Below are positions 1-11,282 of a stretch of DNA of 64,000 nucleotides, one piece after another; the first letter of the stretch is position 1; each line of letters begins with the position of its first letter. The notes beneath the pieces are model-generated. The model was not told where the DNA came from. It saw only the letters and a list, made by a program, of their open reading frames with translations, and ran no database searches. This DNA comes from Papio anubis (Eukaryota; Chordata; Mammalia; Primates; Cercopithecidae), in assembly GCF_008728515.1 (NCBI RefSeq), contig NC_044980.1, positions 28,846,290 through 28,910,289 on the forward strand. The letters run 5' to 3'. The translations under genes were made by a program, and so were the position numbers.

Positions 1-940
1 TATTATAACAGTCACATCAGGAGGATGGTGTAACAGACGGTGACCTGCTTATAGCCCTCCACAACAACAAGAATTCCACAATCACTCACAGGCAAAAGTT
101 TCTCTTTGGGAGCCTTGGGATTCATGTAGGAGGCTATAAAACTCTGATGGAGCCCAAGACATTGGAAGGTTTTTTGAGAATGTGCACCAGGACCTGTGTT
201 GCTGATCTGCTGAACCTGCTCCCAGATACAAGCCCAGAAACAACTTCATTCCCAAGGGGCTTATCTATAACCCCATTTGGTCTGGAATTTGCAAACCTAA
301 CCATCTATCAAGGGGTCCAGGAGGACTTGTGCCCACTAGTGCCTCAGTGAATAGGCTCATATGCCTGCTAACGTCAGTCTCAGCAGTAAACATGAAAGTT
401 ACTATGTGGCTTGGCTCCAGTCTTCCTCAGCTGAAGTCTCAGCTCAGAACTGCTTACACAGGAACCCAGAGAGAGGCACAGTATATCTCACAGTCTAGAA
501 GTCTTAGCCTCTGTGTCATGCTCATCAACTTTCAGCCCACAGATGATCCTGAGGGTACCCAGTATCAGTTCCAGCCCATGTTGTTGCAGTTGAGGACTTA
601 TTCAGCCTTTGTGGGAATCTGTTGTGAGATGTGTTTATCTGGTACATCAAGACAAGCTTTCAGGCTGGAATCCCTGGCCAGTTTTCCCAACTAGCCTAGG
701 TAAACTTTTTGAGTCTCCCCCAGGTCTGTACAGGCCAGAGGGCTACATCAACCTCAGAGCCCTTGAGAGACTTTCAGAAAAGCTGGGTTTATGTTTAGTC
801 TAGTGCTGCGATGGTTACAGTGGTTGCAGGCTCAGGAAACACAATAGTCAGTCTGCTTAGAATCTCTGAAAGGCCTTGGAAAAAAGATGAATACAAACAA
901 AGCCAGACCACAAAGCCAGGAATAAATACCTAATCCCTCA

Positions 941-1855
941 ATGCAGAGAAATTGTTTCACATCCACAAGCATCAAGAATATTCAGGGAAATATGACCTCA
1001 TCTAATGAACAAAATAATGCATTAGATACACACTTTAAAGTGGGGAAGATGTGTGATCTTTCAGATATAGAATTCAAAATAGTTACTTTGAGGAAGCTCA
1101 ACAAGCTTCAAGAAAACACAGGAAAACCATACAGGAATTTATCAGAAAATTTTGACAGAGAGATTGAAATAATAAAAACCAGAAATCCTAGATACAAAAA
1201 ATACAATAAAAAAATTAAAAGTTCAGTGGAGAGCGTTAACAAAAAAAAAAGATCAAACAAGATAAAGAATCAATGAGACTGAAGAAAGACTATTTTAAAA
1301 TACATAGTTGGGATAAAAAATAAACAATAAAAAATGAAGAAAGAATATAAGATCTATGAGACAACATCATAAGGGCAAGATTTTGGTTATTGGGCTTCAA
1401 AAGGGAATCAAGAAAGACAAAGAAGTATAGAGTCTTCTTCAAAGACATAATAAGAGAAGTTTCCAAACCTAGAGAAAAATATAAACAGCCAGATACAGAA
1501 AGGTCAACTGTCAGCCATCAGATTCACCCCAAATATTAATACCCTAAGACCCTAATAATCAAACTTGTAAGTCAAAGACAAAGAGGATTTTAAAGCAGCA
1601 AGAGAAAAGAAGGAGATACCATCTAAGGAAAATCCAATATACCTGGCAGCAGACTTCTCAGCAAACACTTTGCAGTCCAGGAGGAAGGGAAAAAATATAT
1701 TCAGTGTTAACATTGCTTAGCAAGAATACTGTACCTAGCAAAGCTATCCTTCATAAATGAAAGAGATAACAACTTTCCTAGACAAATAAAAGCTGAGGAA
1801 ACTAATCAGTATGAAGTCTGCCCAAATAAAAATGCCCAAGAGAGCTTTAAAACAA
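941..1855 (+). pseudogene. L1 ORF1 relic
   Basis: An open stretch of 111 codons (941-1276) corresponds to the N-terminal, coiled-coil-forming part of L1 ORF1p, the RNA-binding chaperone of L1 ribonucleoprotein. It is rich in Lys, Glu and Asn, and contains 'DLSDIEFKIVTLRKLNKLQE', typical of mammalian L1M ORF1. After 1276 the relation continues at the DNA level with stops and indels: the 'aaacctagagaaaaatataa' region near 1465, 'agcaagagaaaagaaggag' near 1600 and 'aaagctgaggaaac' near 1790. It cannot make a functional protein. Start chosen at the ATG matching the family's start region. Confidence 0.85.
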
Positions 1856-2264
1856 AAGATTGCTAGTATAATTTTATTTCCAATATTGTGATTGTGGTAT
1901 GTAAAGAAATATATCTTAGATATGAAGACTAGAAGATAAAACTGTTTAAAGTAGTAACTACAATAACTTGTTAAGAGAGAGGCACTGTAAAAAAATGTGT
2001 GACTTCAAAACTTCAAAATGTGGAGGGGAGATAAAGTTTTCAGCTTTATTTGTTTTATTTATTTTTTTGGCAAACATGGTTAATTTATCAGCTTAAAATA
2101 AATTGTTATAACTATAGAATGTTTTCATAAACTTCATGGTAACTAAAAGTGGGATCCTATAATCGATAAACCAAAAATAAAAAGCGAGGAATTCAAATAT
2201 ACTACTAACCATAAATAAAGCCTAAACAAAAGGAGAAAGGGCTATAAAACAATTAGAAAACAAG

Positions 2265-5200
2265 TAACAAAATGGCAGTAGTTAGTCCTTTTCTATTAAT
2301 ACATACTTTGAATGTCAGTGATTAAATTCTCTAATTAAAAGACATAGTGTGATTGAATAGATTAAAAAAACAAACAAACAAAGAGGCATAACTGTACGGT
2401 GCCTATGACAAACTCACTTTACATGTACAGCCACACATAGACTAAGAGTGATGGGACAGAAAAAAAAAATATTCCGGGCAAATGGAAACCAAAAAACAGT
2501 AGGAAGAGCTATACTTATATCAAATAAAATGGACTTCAAGCTAACAACTACAAAAAGAGACAAAGAAAGCCAACATATAATAATAAAGTGGTTAATATGG
2601 CAAGATGTTATAACAATTATATGAGTGTATATAATTATATGCACAGAACTTTAGGACATCTAAATACATAAAGCAAATTTTAGTAGTCCCAAGGGGAGAG
2701 ATAGGACTTTGACATCTCACTTTCAGCAATAGATAGATCATCCAGACAGAAAAGAGCTAAACCACACTCTAGACCAAATGGACCTAAAAAACATTTACAG
2801 AACATTCCAACCAACAGTTGCAGAACACACATTCTTCTCAACCTCACATGGGCATTCTCTAGGATAGATCATGTGTTAGTCCACAAGACAAATTTTAAAA
2901 TATTTTTAAAAGAAAAATTATATCAAATATAATTTCTGACACAGATAGAATAAAACCAAAAATCAATAACAGGAAAATTCTTTAAAATGTACAAATAAAT
3001 GGAAATTAAACATTATGTTCTTGAACTAATCAACTAATGAGTTGATAAAAAGATAAAAACAATATTAAGAAATTTTTGAGACAAATGATAATAGAAACAC
3101 ATATCCAAACATATAGGATAAAGATAAAGCATTTCTAAGAGGGTTGTTTATAGCTATAAACACTGAGATAAAAAAACTAAAGATATTGCAGTTGCGGGAA
3201 CTACTAAAATAAGAAAAACCAAACCAAACCCAAAATTAGTGGAATAAAGTATATACTGAAGATAAGAGTAGAAATAAATGAAATAGACATTTAAAAAAAT
3301 CCAGAAAAATTAAAAAATGAAGAGTTGGTTTTTTGAAAATATAACTAGAACCTATAAATCATTAGCCTGACTAACCAAAACCAAAAATAAATAAATAAAT
3401 ACTATAAGAAATGAACAAAAAATGAGACATTACAACTGATACTAGGATCATTGGAGACGATTATAAACACATATATTCTAAAAAATATGACAATTTGGAA
3501 CAAATGGATTAATTCCTGGACACTGAAAATCTACCAAAATTGAATCCTTCAGAAGAAGAAAATTTGTACAGACCTATGATGAATAGCAAAAAGTTATTTT
3601 TTAATTAAATGCACCACATTTAATCAGTAAGAAAAAGTTTCCCATCATACAAAAGCTCAAGAACCAATCGTTTCACTGCTGAATTCTAGCAAAACTTTTA
3701 GTTAACTAATACCAATTCCACATAAAAATTCAGTAACATTTCTTCATGCCACTAGCAAACCATATGAAAGATATCTACAGCAAAAACTATAAAATACCGT
3801 TGAGTCAAATTGAGGAGGACACAAATAATTAAAAATGTCTTTCATGTTTACAAATTGGGGAAATTAATATTGTAAAAATGTTTGTACTACACAAAGCTCT
3901 ATACAGATTCAATGCAATCCTTATCAAAATACCACTGACATTTAAAAATTAAAATAATTTTTAAAATTCCTAAATTATGTATGAAAACACAGAAGAACCT
4001 GAATGGCACAAACAGTCTTAAACAGAAAGAACAAAGCTAGAAGCATAACATTATCTGACTTCAAAATATATTACAAAACAATAGTAACCCAAACAGCATG
4101 GTACTGGCATAAAAATACACACATAGACCAATGGAACAGAATAGAGATACCAGCACTAAATTTACAGATTTATATTCAACTCTGATTTTTGAAAAAGGCA
4201 TTAAGAACACATACTTGGGAAATGACAGTGTATTTAATGGTTCTGGGAAACTCAATACATGCAGAACAATAAAACTAGGCCCCTCTCTTTGTTTACAAAA
4301 GTCAACTAAAATGAATTCAATAATTAAATGCAAGACCCCATACTATGACATTGCTCAGAAGAAAACATAGAACCAATCGTTTCACTGCTGAATTCTATCA
4401 AAACTTTTAGTTAACTAATACCAATTCCACATAAAAATGGAAATGCTTTTATGACATTTGCCTGGTCAATGATTTTGTGAATAAGAACTCAAAAACAAAA
4501 ACAAAAACAAAAACAAAAAAAACAGGCAACTAAAACCAAAATAGGCAAATAGAATTACATACAACTAAAAACCTTCTACACAGCAAAGGAAACTATGAAG
4601 AATTTCAAGGCAATTTGCATAATTGAACCTACACATCTTTCCAAATGTGAAAACCCAGAATATATAAGAAATTCAAACAATTCGATAGTAATTTTTTTAA
4701 AAAATTGAATAATTTGATTAAATAATGGACAAAACACCTAATAGACGTTTATCAAGGAAACCATACAAACGGACAACAGGTATATAAAAATATGCAATAT
4801 ATTCAGCATCACTAATCATCAGGAAAATGCAAATCAAAATCACAATATAGCTCACCTCAGTTAGAATAAATATTATCAAAAAGACAAAAAATAAAAAATT
4901 GGTGGTAAGATTGTGGAGACAGGAGAACTCTTACACATTCTTGGTGGGAATTAAGTTAGCACAGCCATTATGGTCAGCAATACAGAAGTTCCTCAAAAAT
5001 TAAAAATAAAACTACCATATGATCAATCAAGTTCCCTACAGGGTATACACTCAAAAAAAGGCAATGAGTATGTCAAGGAGATATCAGTACTTCCATGTTT
5101 ATTTCAACACTATTCACAGTAGCTAAAATATAGAATCAACAAAGGTGCCCATGAATGGATGAACACATTTAAAAAATGTACTATATATACAACATTGAAT

Positions 5201-5320
5201 ACTATTCACCCATAAAAAGAATGAAATCTTGTCATTTGTGACAAGATAGGGATACTATATCAAATGAAATAAGCAAAGCACAGAAGAACAAATTCTTCAT
5301 GATCTCACTGATATGTGCAA
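2265..5320 (+). pseudogene. L1 ORF2 relic (endonuclease and partial RT)
   Basis: Nucleotide-level relic of L1 ORF2, the endonuclease/reverse transcriptase. The segment 2265-2910 is the APE-type endonuclease region, where 'ggaaaccaaaaaacagtagg' and 'tagaccaaatggaccta' are familiar L1 words. A short readable stretch (4003-4185) contains 'AWYWHKNTHIDQWNR', a conserved part of ORF2 downstream of the RT core. The RT core with the FADD box, expected around 3730, is absent: sequence jumps from 'actaataccaattcc' straight to 'ttcagtaacatttcttc'. A 69-bp duplication lies at 4370-4438. Many stops and frameshifts; non-functional. Confidence 0.87.
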
Positions 5321-5735
5321 TATCAAAAAAATGACCTTATAGAAGGTTATTATAGAAGTAAAGAGTAGAATAGGGGTTATCAGGGCTGAAGAGCAGTGGA
5401 GGGGCTAGTTGGTCAATTGGGACAAAATTATAGTTAGAGGGAATAAGTTTTGATGTTTACAATAGATTGAATATGGTGAACAATAATGTATTAAAATATA
5501 TTTTAATATATTTTAAATAAAACAAAACAAAAATATATTTCAAAGTAGCTAGATGAGGGGTTTTGAATGTTCTCATCACAAATAAATTATAAATGTTTAT
5601 GGTGATATATGTGAATTACCCTGATGTGATCATTATGTATTGTATACATGTATGGAAGAATCACACAGTAACCCATAAATATATTCAATTATTATGTGTC
5701 AATTAAAAATAACATATATCTAAATAATAAAAATA

Positions 5736-5907
5736 ATAAAACTCAAAACAAAAATAGTATTAAAAATCCCTCCCCAGCTATGATCTTTGTCATTGACTGT
5801 TACAATTCTAGAAAATGTTTTTTAAAAACAGCTTCTATATCCTAACCTATCAATTATTCTTTTATACTTTCTCAGCTGACTTCTACACTTAAAACTCCAT
5901 CATCATT
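5736..5907. other. Unassigned AT-rich spacer
   Basis: Short stretch between the L1 tail and the next LTR. I see no repeat family, ORF or motif in it. Confidence 0.5.
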
Positions 5908-6260
5908 TGTATTATTCCATTTTCAAACTGAAACTGGATAATTTATTTAAAAAAGAGGTTTCATTGACTCACAGTTCCACATAGGTGAGGAAGCCTCAGG
6001 AAATTTACAATCATGGTGAAAGATGAACGGGAAGCAGGCACCTTCTCCCCAAGTTGTCAGGAGAGAGAGAGCTTGAGCAAAGGGGAATTGCCACACTTTT
6101 AAGACCATCTGATCTCATGAGAATTCATTCACTCTCATGAGAATACCACAGGGAAACTGTCCCCGTAATCCAATCACCTCCCACCACATACCTCTCTCAA
6201 CACAGGGAGATTATAATTCATGATGAGATTTGGGTGGGGAAACAGAGCCAAACCACATCA
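5908..6260 (-). mobile_element. MaLR solo LTR (MST/THE1 type)
   Basis: Reverse complement begins at 'tgatgtggtttggct' and ends at 'aataata', following the MST/THE1 LTR consensus, including '-tgattggattacgggg-', '-gagagtgaatgaattctc-' and '-accatgattgtaaat-'. Likely target-site duplication: 'tcatt' on the left and 'tcact' on the right, one mismatch. No internal region is attached, so this is a solo LTR left by LTR-LTR recombination. Confidence 0.88.
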
Positions 6261-6609
6261 TCACTATTTTGCTAAAATTGCTATGTTGCTAACTAAAATG
6301 GAACTTTTAATAGGAATTCTCTTCAATTTGACATACAGTTGATATCTTACTTCCTCACAATTATTTTCCCTTTAAATAATGTGGCACCACTTATGCCTAG
6401 TTTATCTCTACATCTCTGATATCATATCAATCCTGTCCTTTATAATATTTAACAAGCTACATCTAAAATGAAGCTCTCATTCTTGTCTAAAACTAGATCC
6501 TTTTTAAATATTTCCCACAGCAATAAATGGGATCATTATTGCCTCAAAAATTTGCATAATCATATAATTTTCCTGCTCCTCTAAATACAGTGAAAGACAC
6601 ACACATGAA
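6261..6609. other. Unassigned sequence
   Basis: About 350 bp of AT-rich sequence between the solo LTR and the mariner. No repeat, coding frame or RNA gene recognised. Confidence 0.5.
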
Positions 6610-7853
6610 GGGACCTTAAAAAGTCTGTGGAAAAGGGAATTAAAATTAAAAAATGTTATTTTTCAAATAAATTCCTTCAAGTTCAAGACACTTTGGTAAG
6701 TGGTGATAACTGTTCTTTAGTCCATACCAAAAGGCCTGAGAGTCCTGGGAATTTAAACATGTAAATATAGTCTTTTTTACACTATTAACTTAAGGAAAAT
6801 GGGTGGTCTTCATATAATGATTTTAAGATTAGGAAACAAACAAAAAAAAAGTCAGAAGGAGGCAAATCAGGCCTGGAAGGTGGACGCCTATTATTTTTCA
6901 TCAAAACTCTAAAAAAAACTGCCCTTGTTTGAGGAGAGGAATGAGCAAGAGCATTGTCATGGTGGAAAAGACTCTGTGGTCAAACTTTCCTGGTTGTTTT
7001 CTTGCTAAATCGTTGGTTAACATTCTCAAAACACTTTTATCATAAGCAGACATTATTGTTCTCTGGAGCTCCAGCAGGTCAACAAACGAAATGCCTTGAG
7101 TGTCCCAAAAAACTGCTGCCATGAGCTATGCTCTTGACCAATTCACATTTACTTTAACTGCACCACTTCCACCTCTCGGCAGCCATTGCTTTGGATGTGC
7201 TTTCTCTTCAGAATAATACTGTTTCATCCCTCCTTGCACTTCTTTGAAAAATCGCTTCAGAATCTTAATCTCACTTGTTTAAAACTTTTGTTGAAAGCTC
7301 TGCTTTTTTTTTCTGAAGCTGAAATGGGCACAACATTGAATAGCAAGTTTGTTCAACTTTAATTTTTCAGTCACAATTGTGTAAGCTGAACCAATTGACA
7401 TAACTATAATGCTGGCTATTGTTTCCATTGTTAATCACCATTCCTTTTCGATTAAGTCACAAACAATATTATTATTTTCCTTGAAAATTGATACAAATTA
7501 TCTGCCGCTGTGGAATTTATCTTCAACATCCTGTCTTAAAATAAGTTATCTATTTGTAAACTGTTGGTTTCTGTTAAGTACTTTCCCTAAAAACTTTGTA
7601 CAAAGCATCAATGATTTCACCGTTCATCCCTCAATCTTCACAATAAGTTTGATTTTTGTCGTTCCTTCAATTTAACACAATTCATGTTGCTCTAATAGGG
7701 TTTTTTTTCAAACTAATGTCTTTTCCATTTTAGTGTCTGAAACTAGATTCTGTTGAGACGTAATAAATTAATATAATTTAGTGTCAAAAAAGTTGAAAGT
7801 CATGCATAGATTTTTAAACATAACATACATTTTCCATTAATATTTTGATGACA
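6610..7853 (-). mobile_element. Nearly complete mariner DNA transposon relic
   Basis: About 1.24 kb, close to the usual 1.3 kb for mariners. Read on the minus strand, the ends carry similar terminal words: '-ttaatggaaaatgta' at the 7853 side, and the complement of 'aaagtctgtggaaaagg' near 6630 at the other side. These fit mariner terminal inverted repeats of the human '-aagtt-catggaaaa-' type rather than Hsmar1. Between them lies a broken transposase. An irritans-type (Hsmar2-like) element is my best guess; subfamily uncertain. The exact ends are approximate and I did not confirm the TA target duplication. Confidence 0.8.
6740..7660 (-). pseudogene. Mariner transposase relic
   Basis: Minus-strand frames give mariner catalytic-domain landmarks. 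An open stretch at 7122-6901 reads 'MAAVFWDTQGISFVDLLE' and later shifts frame. Around 6945-6970 the DNA 'ttccaccatgacaatgctctt' is interrupted in that frame but in the adjacent one gives FHHDNAL, the D motif after the first catalytic Asp. Near 6855-6880 a frame gives RPDLPPSDFF, corresponding to the conserved (Y)SPDLAPSDFFLF motif with the third catalytic residue. This is the D,D34D transposase of Tc1/mariner elements, which cuts and pastes at TA. Frameshifts between motifs and several stops show it is dead. It is flanked by both ends of its element. Confidence 0.82.
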
Positions 7854-8084
7854 TATCATGTATCTATTGTACATATTCATATATAATTATATATGTAAAT
7901 ATGAATTCCTGTACCCCTTACTGACCTTCAACTATTTGCCAAGCATTATTTTAGAGAGTAAAAGGAAGAGTTTGGGACTGCTGAGGATGGCTTTTATATG
8001 CATGTGCTGAAAAGAACAAGATAAAATAAATATATAATGATTAATATATCATAGTGATGTATAATGATGTAATGATATAAAATA
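7854..8084. other. Unassigned AT-rich spacer
   Basis: Contains short alternating AT runs (for example around 7875-7895 and 8030-8080). No repeat family or gene recognised. Confidence 0.45.
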
Positions 8085-8150
8085 ACAGGCAATAAAAAAT
8101 AGAAAATTGAGACTACCTTGAATTAAAAAGCTTTTACTCAGCAAAGGAAA

Positions 8151-8522
8151 TGATATGGTTTGGCTCTGTGCCCACCCACATCCCATCTTGAATTCCCACA
8201 TGTTGTGGGAGGGACCTGGTGGGAGGTAATTGAATCATAGAGGCAGGTCTTTCCCATGTTGTTATTGTAATAGTGAATAAGTCTCCCGAGATCTGGTGGT
8301 TATATAATGGGGAGTTCCTCTGTACCAGCTCTCTCTCTGCCTGTTGCCATCCATGTAAGATGTGATTTTCTTCTGCTTGCCTTTCACCTTCTGCCATGAT
8401 TGTGAGGCTTCCCCAGTCATGTGGAACTGTAAGTCCAATAAACCTCTTTTTTTTTTTTTTTTTTTTGGTAAATTACCCAGTTTCGGGTATGTCTTTCAGC
8501 AGCATGAAAATGGACTAATACT
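8151..8522 (+). mobile_element. 5' LTR of THE1-type provirus
   Basis: Begins 'tgatatggtttggct' and ends '-aaatggactaatact'. Has the AATAAA-type signal 'ccaataaacctc' at 8436-8447 followed by an expanded T run (8448-8466), longer than in the 3' LTR. Lacks a short stretch present in the family consensus between '-cttgaatt-' and '-cccacatgttgtgg-'. Confidence 0.9.
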
Positions 8523-10112
8523 GTAAATTCAACTGGTAGAGTAAAACCGGTAGAGTGGGGTGTGTCTGGAAAGATACTTGAAAATGTGGAAGTGACTTTG
8601 AAACTGGGAAACAGGGAGAGGTTGGAACAGTTTGTAGGGCTCAGAAGAAGACAGGAAAATGTGGGGAAGTTTGGAACTCCAGAGACACTTGTTGAATGGC
8701 TTTGAGCAAAGGGCTGATAATGATATGGACAACGAAATCCAGGCTGAGGTGGTCTCAGATGAAGATGAGGAACTTGTTGCAAACTGTAGCAAAGTTGACA
8801 CTTGTTATGTTTCAGCAAAGAGACTGGTGACATTTTGTCCCTGCCTTAGAGATTGGTGGAACTTTAAACTTGAGAGAGATGATTTAGGGTATCTGGTGGA
8901 AGAAGTTTCTAAGCAGTAAAGCATTCAAGAGGTGACTTTGGTGCTATTAAAGGTATTCAGGTTCATAAGTGAAGCAGAGCGTGAGAGTTTGGAAAATTTG
9001 CAGCCTGACAATGCAATAGAAAGAAAATCTCATTTTCTGAGGAGAAATTCAAGCCTACTGCAGAAATTTGCATAAATAACGAGGAGCTCAATGTTAATCT
9101 CCAAGACAGTGGAGAAAATGTCTCCCGGGTATGTCGGAGGTTTACATTGCAGGCCCTCCAATCACAGGCCCTGAGGCCTAGTACATAAAAGTGGTTTTGT
9201 GGGCTGGGCCCAGGGTCCCTGGGTTGTGTGCAGCCGAGGGACTTGGTGCTCTGCGTCCCAGTCGCTCCAGCTCTGACTGAAAGGTGCTAATGTAGAGCTT
9301 GGGCCGTGACTTCAGAGGCTGCAAATCTCAAGCTTTGGCAGCTTCCATGTGGTGTTGAGTCTGCCAGTGCACAGAATTCAAGAATTGGGGTTTGGCAACC
9401 CCTGTCTAGATTTCAGAGGATGTATGGAAACCCCTGGATGTCCAGGCAGAAGTTTGCTGCAGTGACGGGACAGACATGGAAAACCTTTGTTAGTGTAGTG
9501 CGGAAGGGAAATGTGGGGTCAGAGCCCTCACACAGAGTCCCTACTGGGGCACTGCCTAGTGGAGCTGTGAGGAGGGCCACCATCCTCCAGACCCCAGAAT
9601 GGTAGATCCACCTACAGCTTGCACTGTGAGCCTGGGAAAGCTATAGAAACTCAACACAAGCCTGTAAAAGCAGCTGGGAGGGAGGCTGTATCCTGCAAAG
9701 CCACAGGGGTGGAGCTGCCCAAGACCATGGGAACCCACCTCTTGCATCAGTGTGATGTTTATGTGAGACATGGGAGTCAAAAGAAATCATTTTGAAGTTT
9801 TAAGATTTGACTGTCCTACTAGATTTCTGACTCGCATGGGGCCTGAAGCCCCTTTATTTTTGCCCATTTCTCGCATTTGGAATGGCTGTATTTACCCAAC
9901 GCCTGTACCCCCATTGTATCTAGGAAGCAACTGATGTGCTTTTCATTTTACAGGCTAAGAGTCAGAGGAGATTTGCCTTGTCTCAAATGAGACTTTGGAC
10001 TGCGGACTTTTGAGTTAACGCTGAAATGAGTTAAGACTTTGGGGGAATGGTGGGAAAGCATGATTGGTTTTGAAATGTGAGGACATGAGATTTGGGAGGG
10101 GCCGGGGTAGAA
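8523..10112 (+). mobile_element. THE1 internal region
   Basis: Follows the MaLR internal consensus from the '-gtagagtggggtg-' segment just after the LTR to the purine-rich tract '-gagatttgggaggggcc-' (10088-10104), which is the plus-strand primer tract immediately before the 3' LTR. Length about 1.6 kb, the usual size. No RT or integrase similarity is expected or seen. Confidence 0.88.
8659..9605 (+). pseudogene. MaLR gag-like frame relic
   Basis: The single long frame of MaLR internal regions, distantly related to ERV-L gag. It survives in two open pieces: 86 codons at 8659-8919, beginning 'MWGSLELQRHLLNGFEQ' and acidic toward 'SDEDEELVANCSK'; and 99 codons at 9306-9605, containing 'FQRMYGNPWMSRQKFAA'. 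The two pieces are in different frames with stops between them, so the gene is broken. The second MaLR copy (32907-35175) preserves parallel pieces of the same frame. No function remains. Confidence 0.75.
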
Positions 10113-10506
10113 TTATATGATTTGGCTGTGTCCGAATCCAAATTTCATCTAGAATTTCCACATGTTGTGGGAAGGAGGTATTGTGGGAGGGACTTGGTAG
10201 GAGATAATTGAATCATGGGGGCTGGTCTTTCCCATGCTGTTCTCATGACAGTGAATAAGTCTCACAGAATCTGATGGTTCTATAAGGGGGAATTTCCCTG
10301 CACAAGTTCTTTCTTCCCCTGCCACCATCCATGTAAGATGTGACTTGCTCCTCCTTGCCTTTTACCTTCCCCCATGATTGTGAGGTCTCCCCAGCCACGT
10401 GGAATTGTAAGTTCAATATACCTCTTTCATTGTTGTTGTTGTTGTTTTTGTAAATTGCCCAATCTCAGGTCTATATTTATCAGCAGTGGAAAATAGACTA
10501 ATACAG
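10113..10506 (+). mobile_element. 3' LTR of THE1-type provirus
   Basis: Starts at 'tatatgatttggctgtg' right after the purine tract and ends '-tagactaataca(g)'. It differs from the 5' LTR by many substitutions and by a small local duplication of 'ttgtggga' (10166 and 10180 area). Contains 'caatatacctctttc' in place of the polyadenylation signal. Confidence 0.9.
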
Positions 10507-10860
10507 GGAAAAACTGACACAGTGAAGAGACAATCTGTAAAATGAGAAGAAATATTTGTAAACTATTCATCTGACAAGGGACAAATATTTAGAATATACC
10601 AGGAATTCAAATAACTGAATAGCAAAGAAATCAAATAATAGTAATAAGTCAGCAAAGGATCTGAATAGATATTTCTCAAAAAAAGACATATAAGTGGCCA
10701 ACATATAATAAAAAATACTCTGCATCACTAATCAGGAGGGAAACACAAATTGAAACTGTAATGAGAAATTGAAATATTCCAGTACTGAAATATTACTCTG
10801 CATCCCATAAATGTGTTTAATCATCATATATTATTACAGGTTGACTAAAAATAGAAGGAA

Positions 10861-11282
10861 ATAATAGGATATCATTAGTAGAGTGATTAAAAATTATAAC
10901 TATTAGATATAGTTTTGTCAATCAGTCCAAAATATCTGTGTATGTATTTGTGTGTATACCACATTTAATGCATATGTGATATAAATTCAAAGGTACGTGT
11001 ATATGTATATATGTATGTATTTATAACTAATTTATGTATCTAATACTAATTTATTTCTCACTCTAACCATATGAGATAAAATTTTCTACATTTATGGAAA
11101 GTTAATGTGTTAAGCTAAAAGTGACTTTCCCAAAGTCATATTTTTGTAAATGATAGAGCTTGGATTGAAGGAGTCATCTGACTCAATAGCATAACAAAGC
11201 TAAGGTAATAAGACAAAGGTTGGATAATCAGAACAATCTTCATCTGGGTGCAGAAACTAAGGAGATGCATTGTCTGTATAAA
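10861..11282. other. Unassigned AT-rich spacer
   Basis: Contains a weak TA/TG-rich patch at about 10990-11040. No repeat family or gene recognised. Confidence 0.45.

Larger units (their letters stand above)
8..5735 (+). mobile_element. Nearly full-length ancient LINE-1 (L1M type)
   Basis: The + strand runs in order through an L1 5' UTR, an ORF1 relic, an ORF2 relic and a 3' UTR. The left end ('cacatcaggaggatggtg') resembles the start of old L1 5' UTRs. The right end resembles L1MA/L1MB tails, closing with 'aattattatgtgtcaatt' and an A-rich tail. Both ORFs are destroyed by stops and frameshifts. About 0.7-0.8 kb of the ORF2 reverse-transcriptase core appears missing near 3730, which partly explains the 5.7-kb length against 6-7 kb for the family. 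Family class is confident; the subfamily would need a library search. Confidence 0.9.
8151..10506 (+). mobile_element. THE1-type MaLR provirus (LTR-int-LTR)
   Basis: Complete old provirus of the ERVL-MaLR group: 5' LTR, internal region, 3' LTR, all in the same orientation. It is inserted in an L1 ORF2 relic with the flanking 5-bp duplication 'ggaaa' (8146-8150 and 10507-10511). LTRs contain the THE1 signature 'gccatccatgtaagatgtga'. It has no pol or env, as is normal for MaLRs, which were mobilised in trans, probably by ERV-L. Many stops show it is an inactive fossil. Confidence 0.92.
8085..10860 (+). mobile_element. L1 3' fragment split by a MaLR provirus
   Basis: Two pieces of one L1 flank the MaLR element. 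The left piece (8085-8150) ends in 'cttttactcagcaaagg' and the right piece (10507-10860) resumes with L1 ORF2 words such as 'gacatataagtggccaac' and the L1 3' end near 10800-10855. Internal deletion has removed most of the 3' UTR between about 10775 and 10790. The pieces join in register if the provirus and one copy of its 5-bp target duplication are removed. Confidence 0.8.

Noticed and set aside
329..694. 121-codon plus-strand frame
   Set aside because: Sits in the 5' UTR of the old L1M and has no domain resemblance.
6901..7122. Possible domesticated transposase gene
   Set aside because: The frame breaks before and after the catalytic motifs and there is no fused domain, so it is an ordinary transposon fossil.
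8417..8833. 138-codon minus-strand frame, the longest in the window
   Set aside because: Lies antisense across the 3' end of a MaLR LTR and its internal region, includes a Lys run from the poly(T) tract, and resembles no protein.
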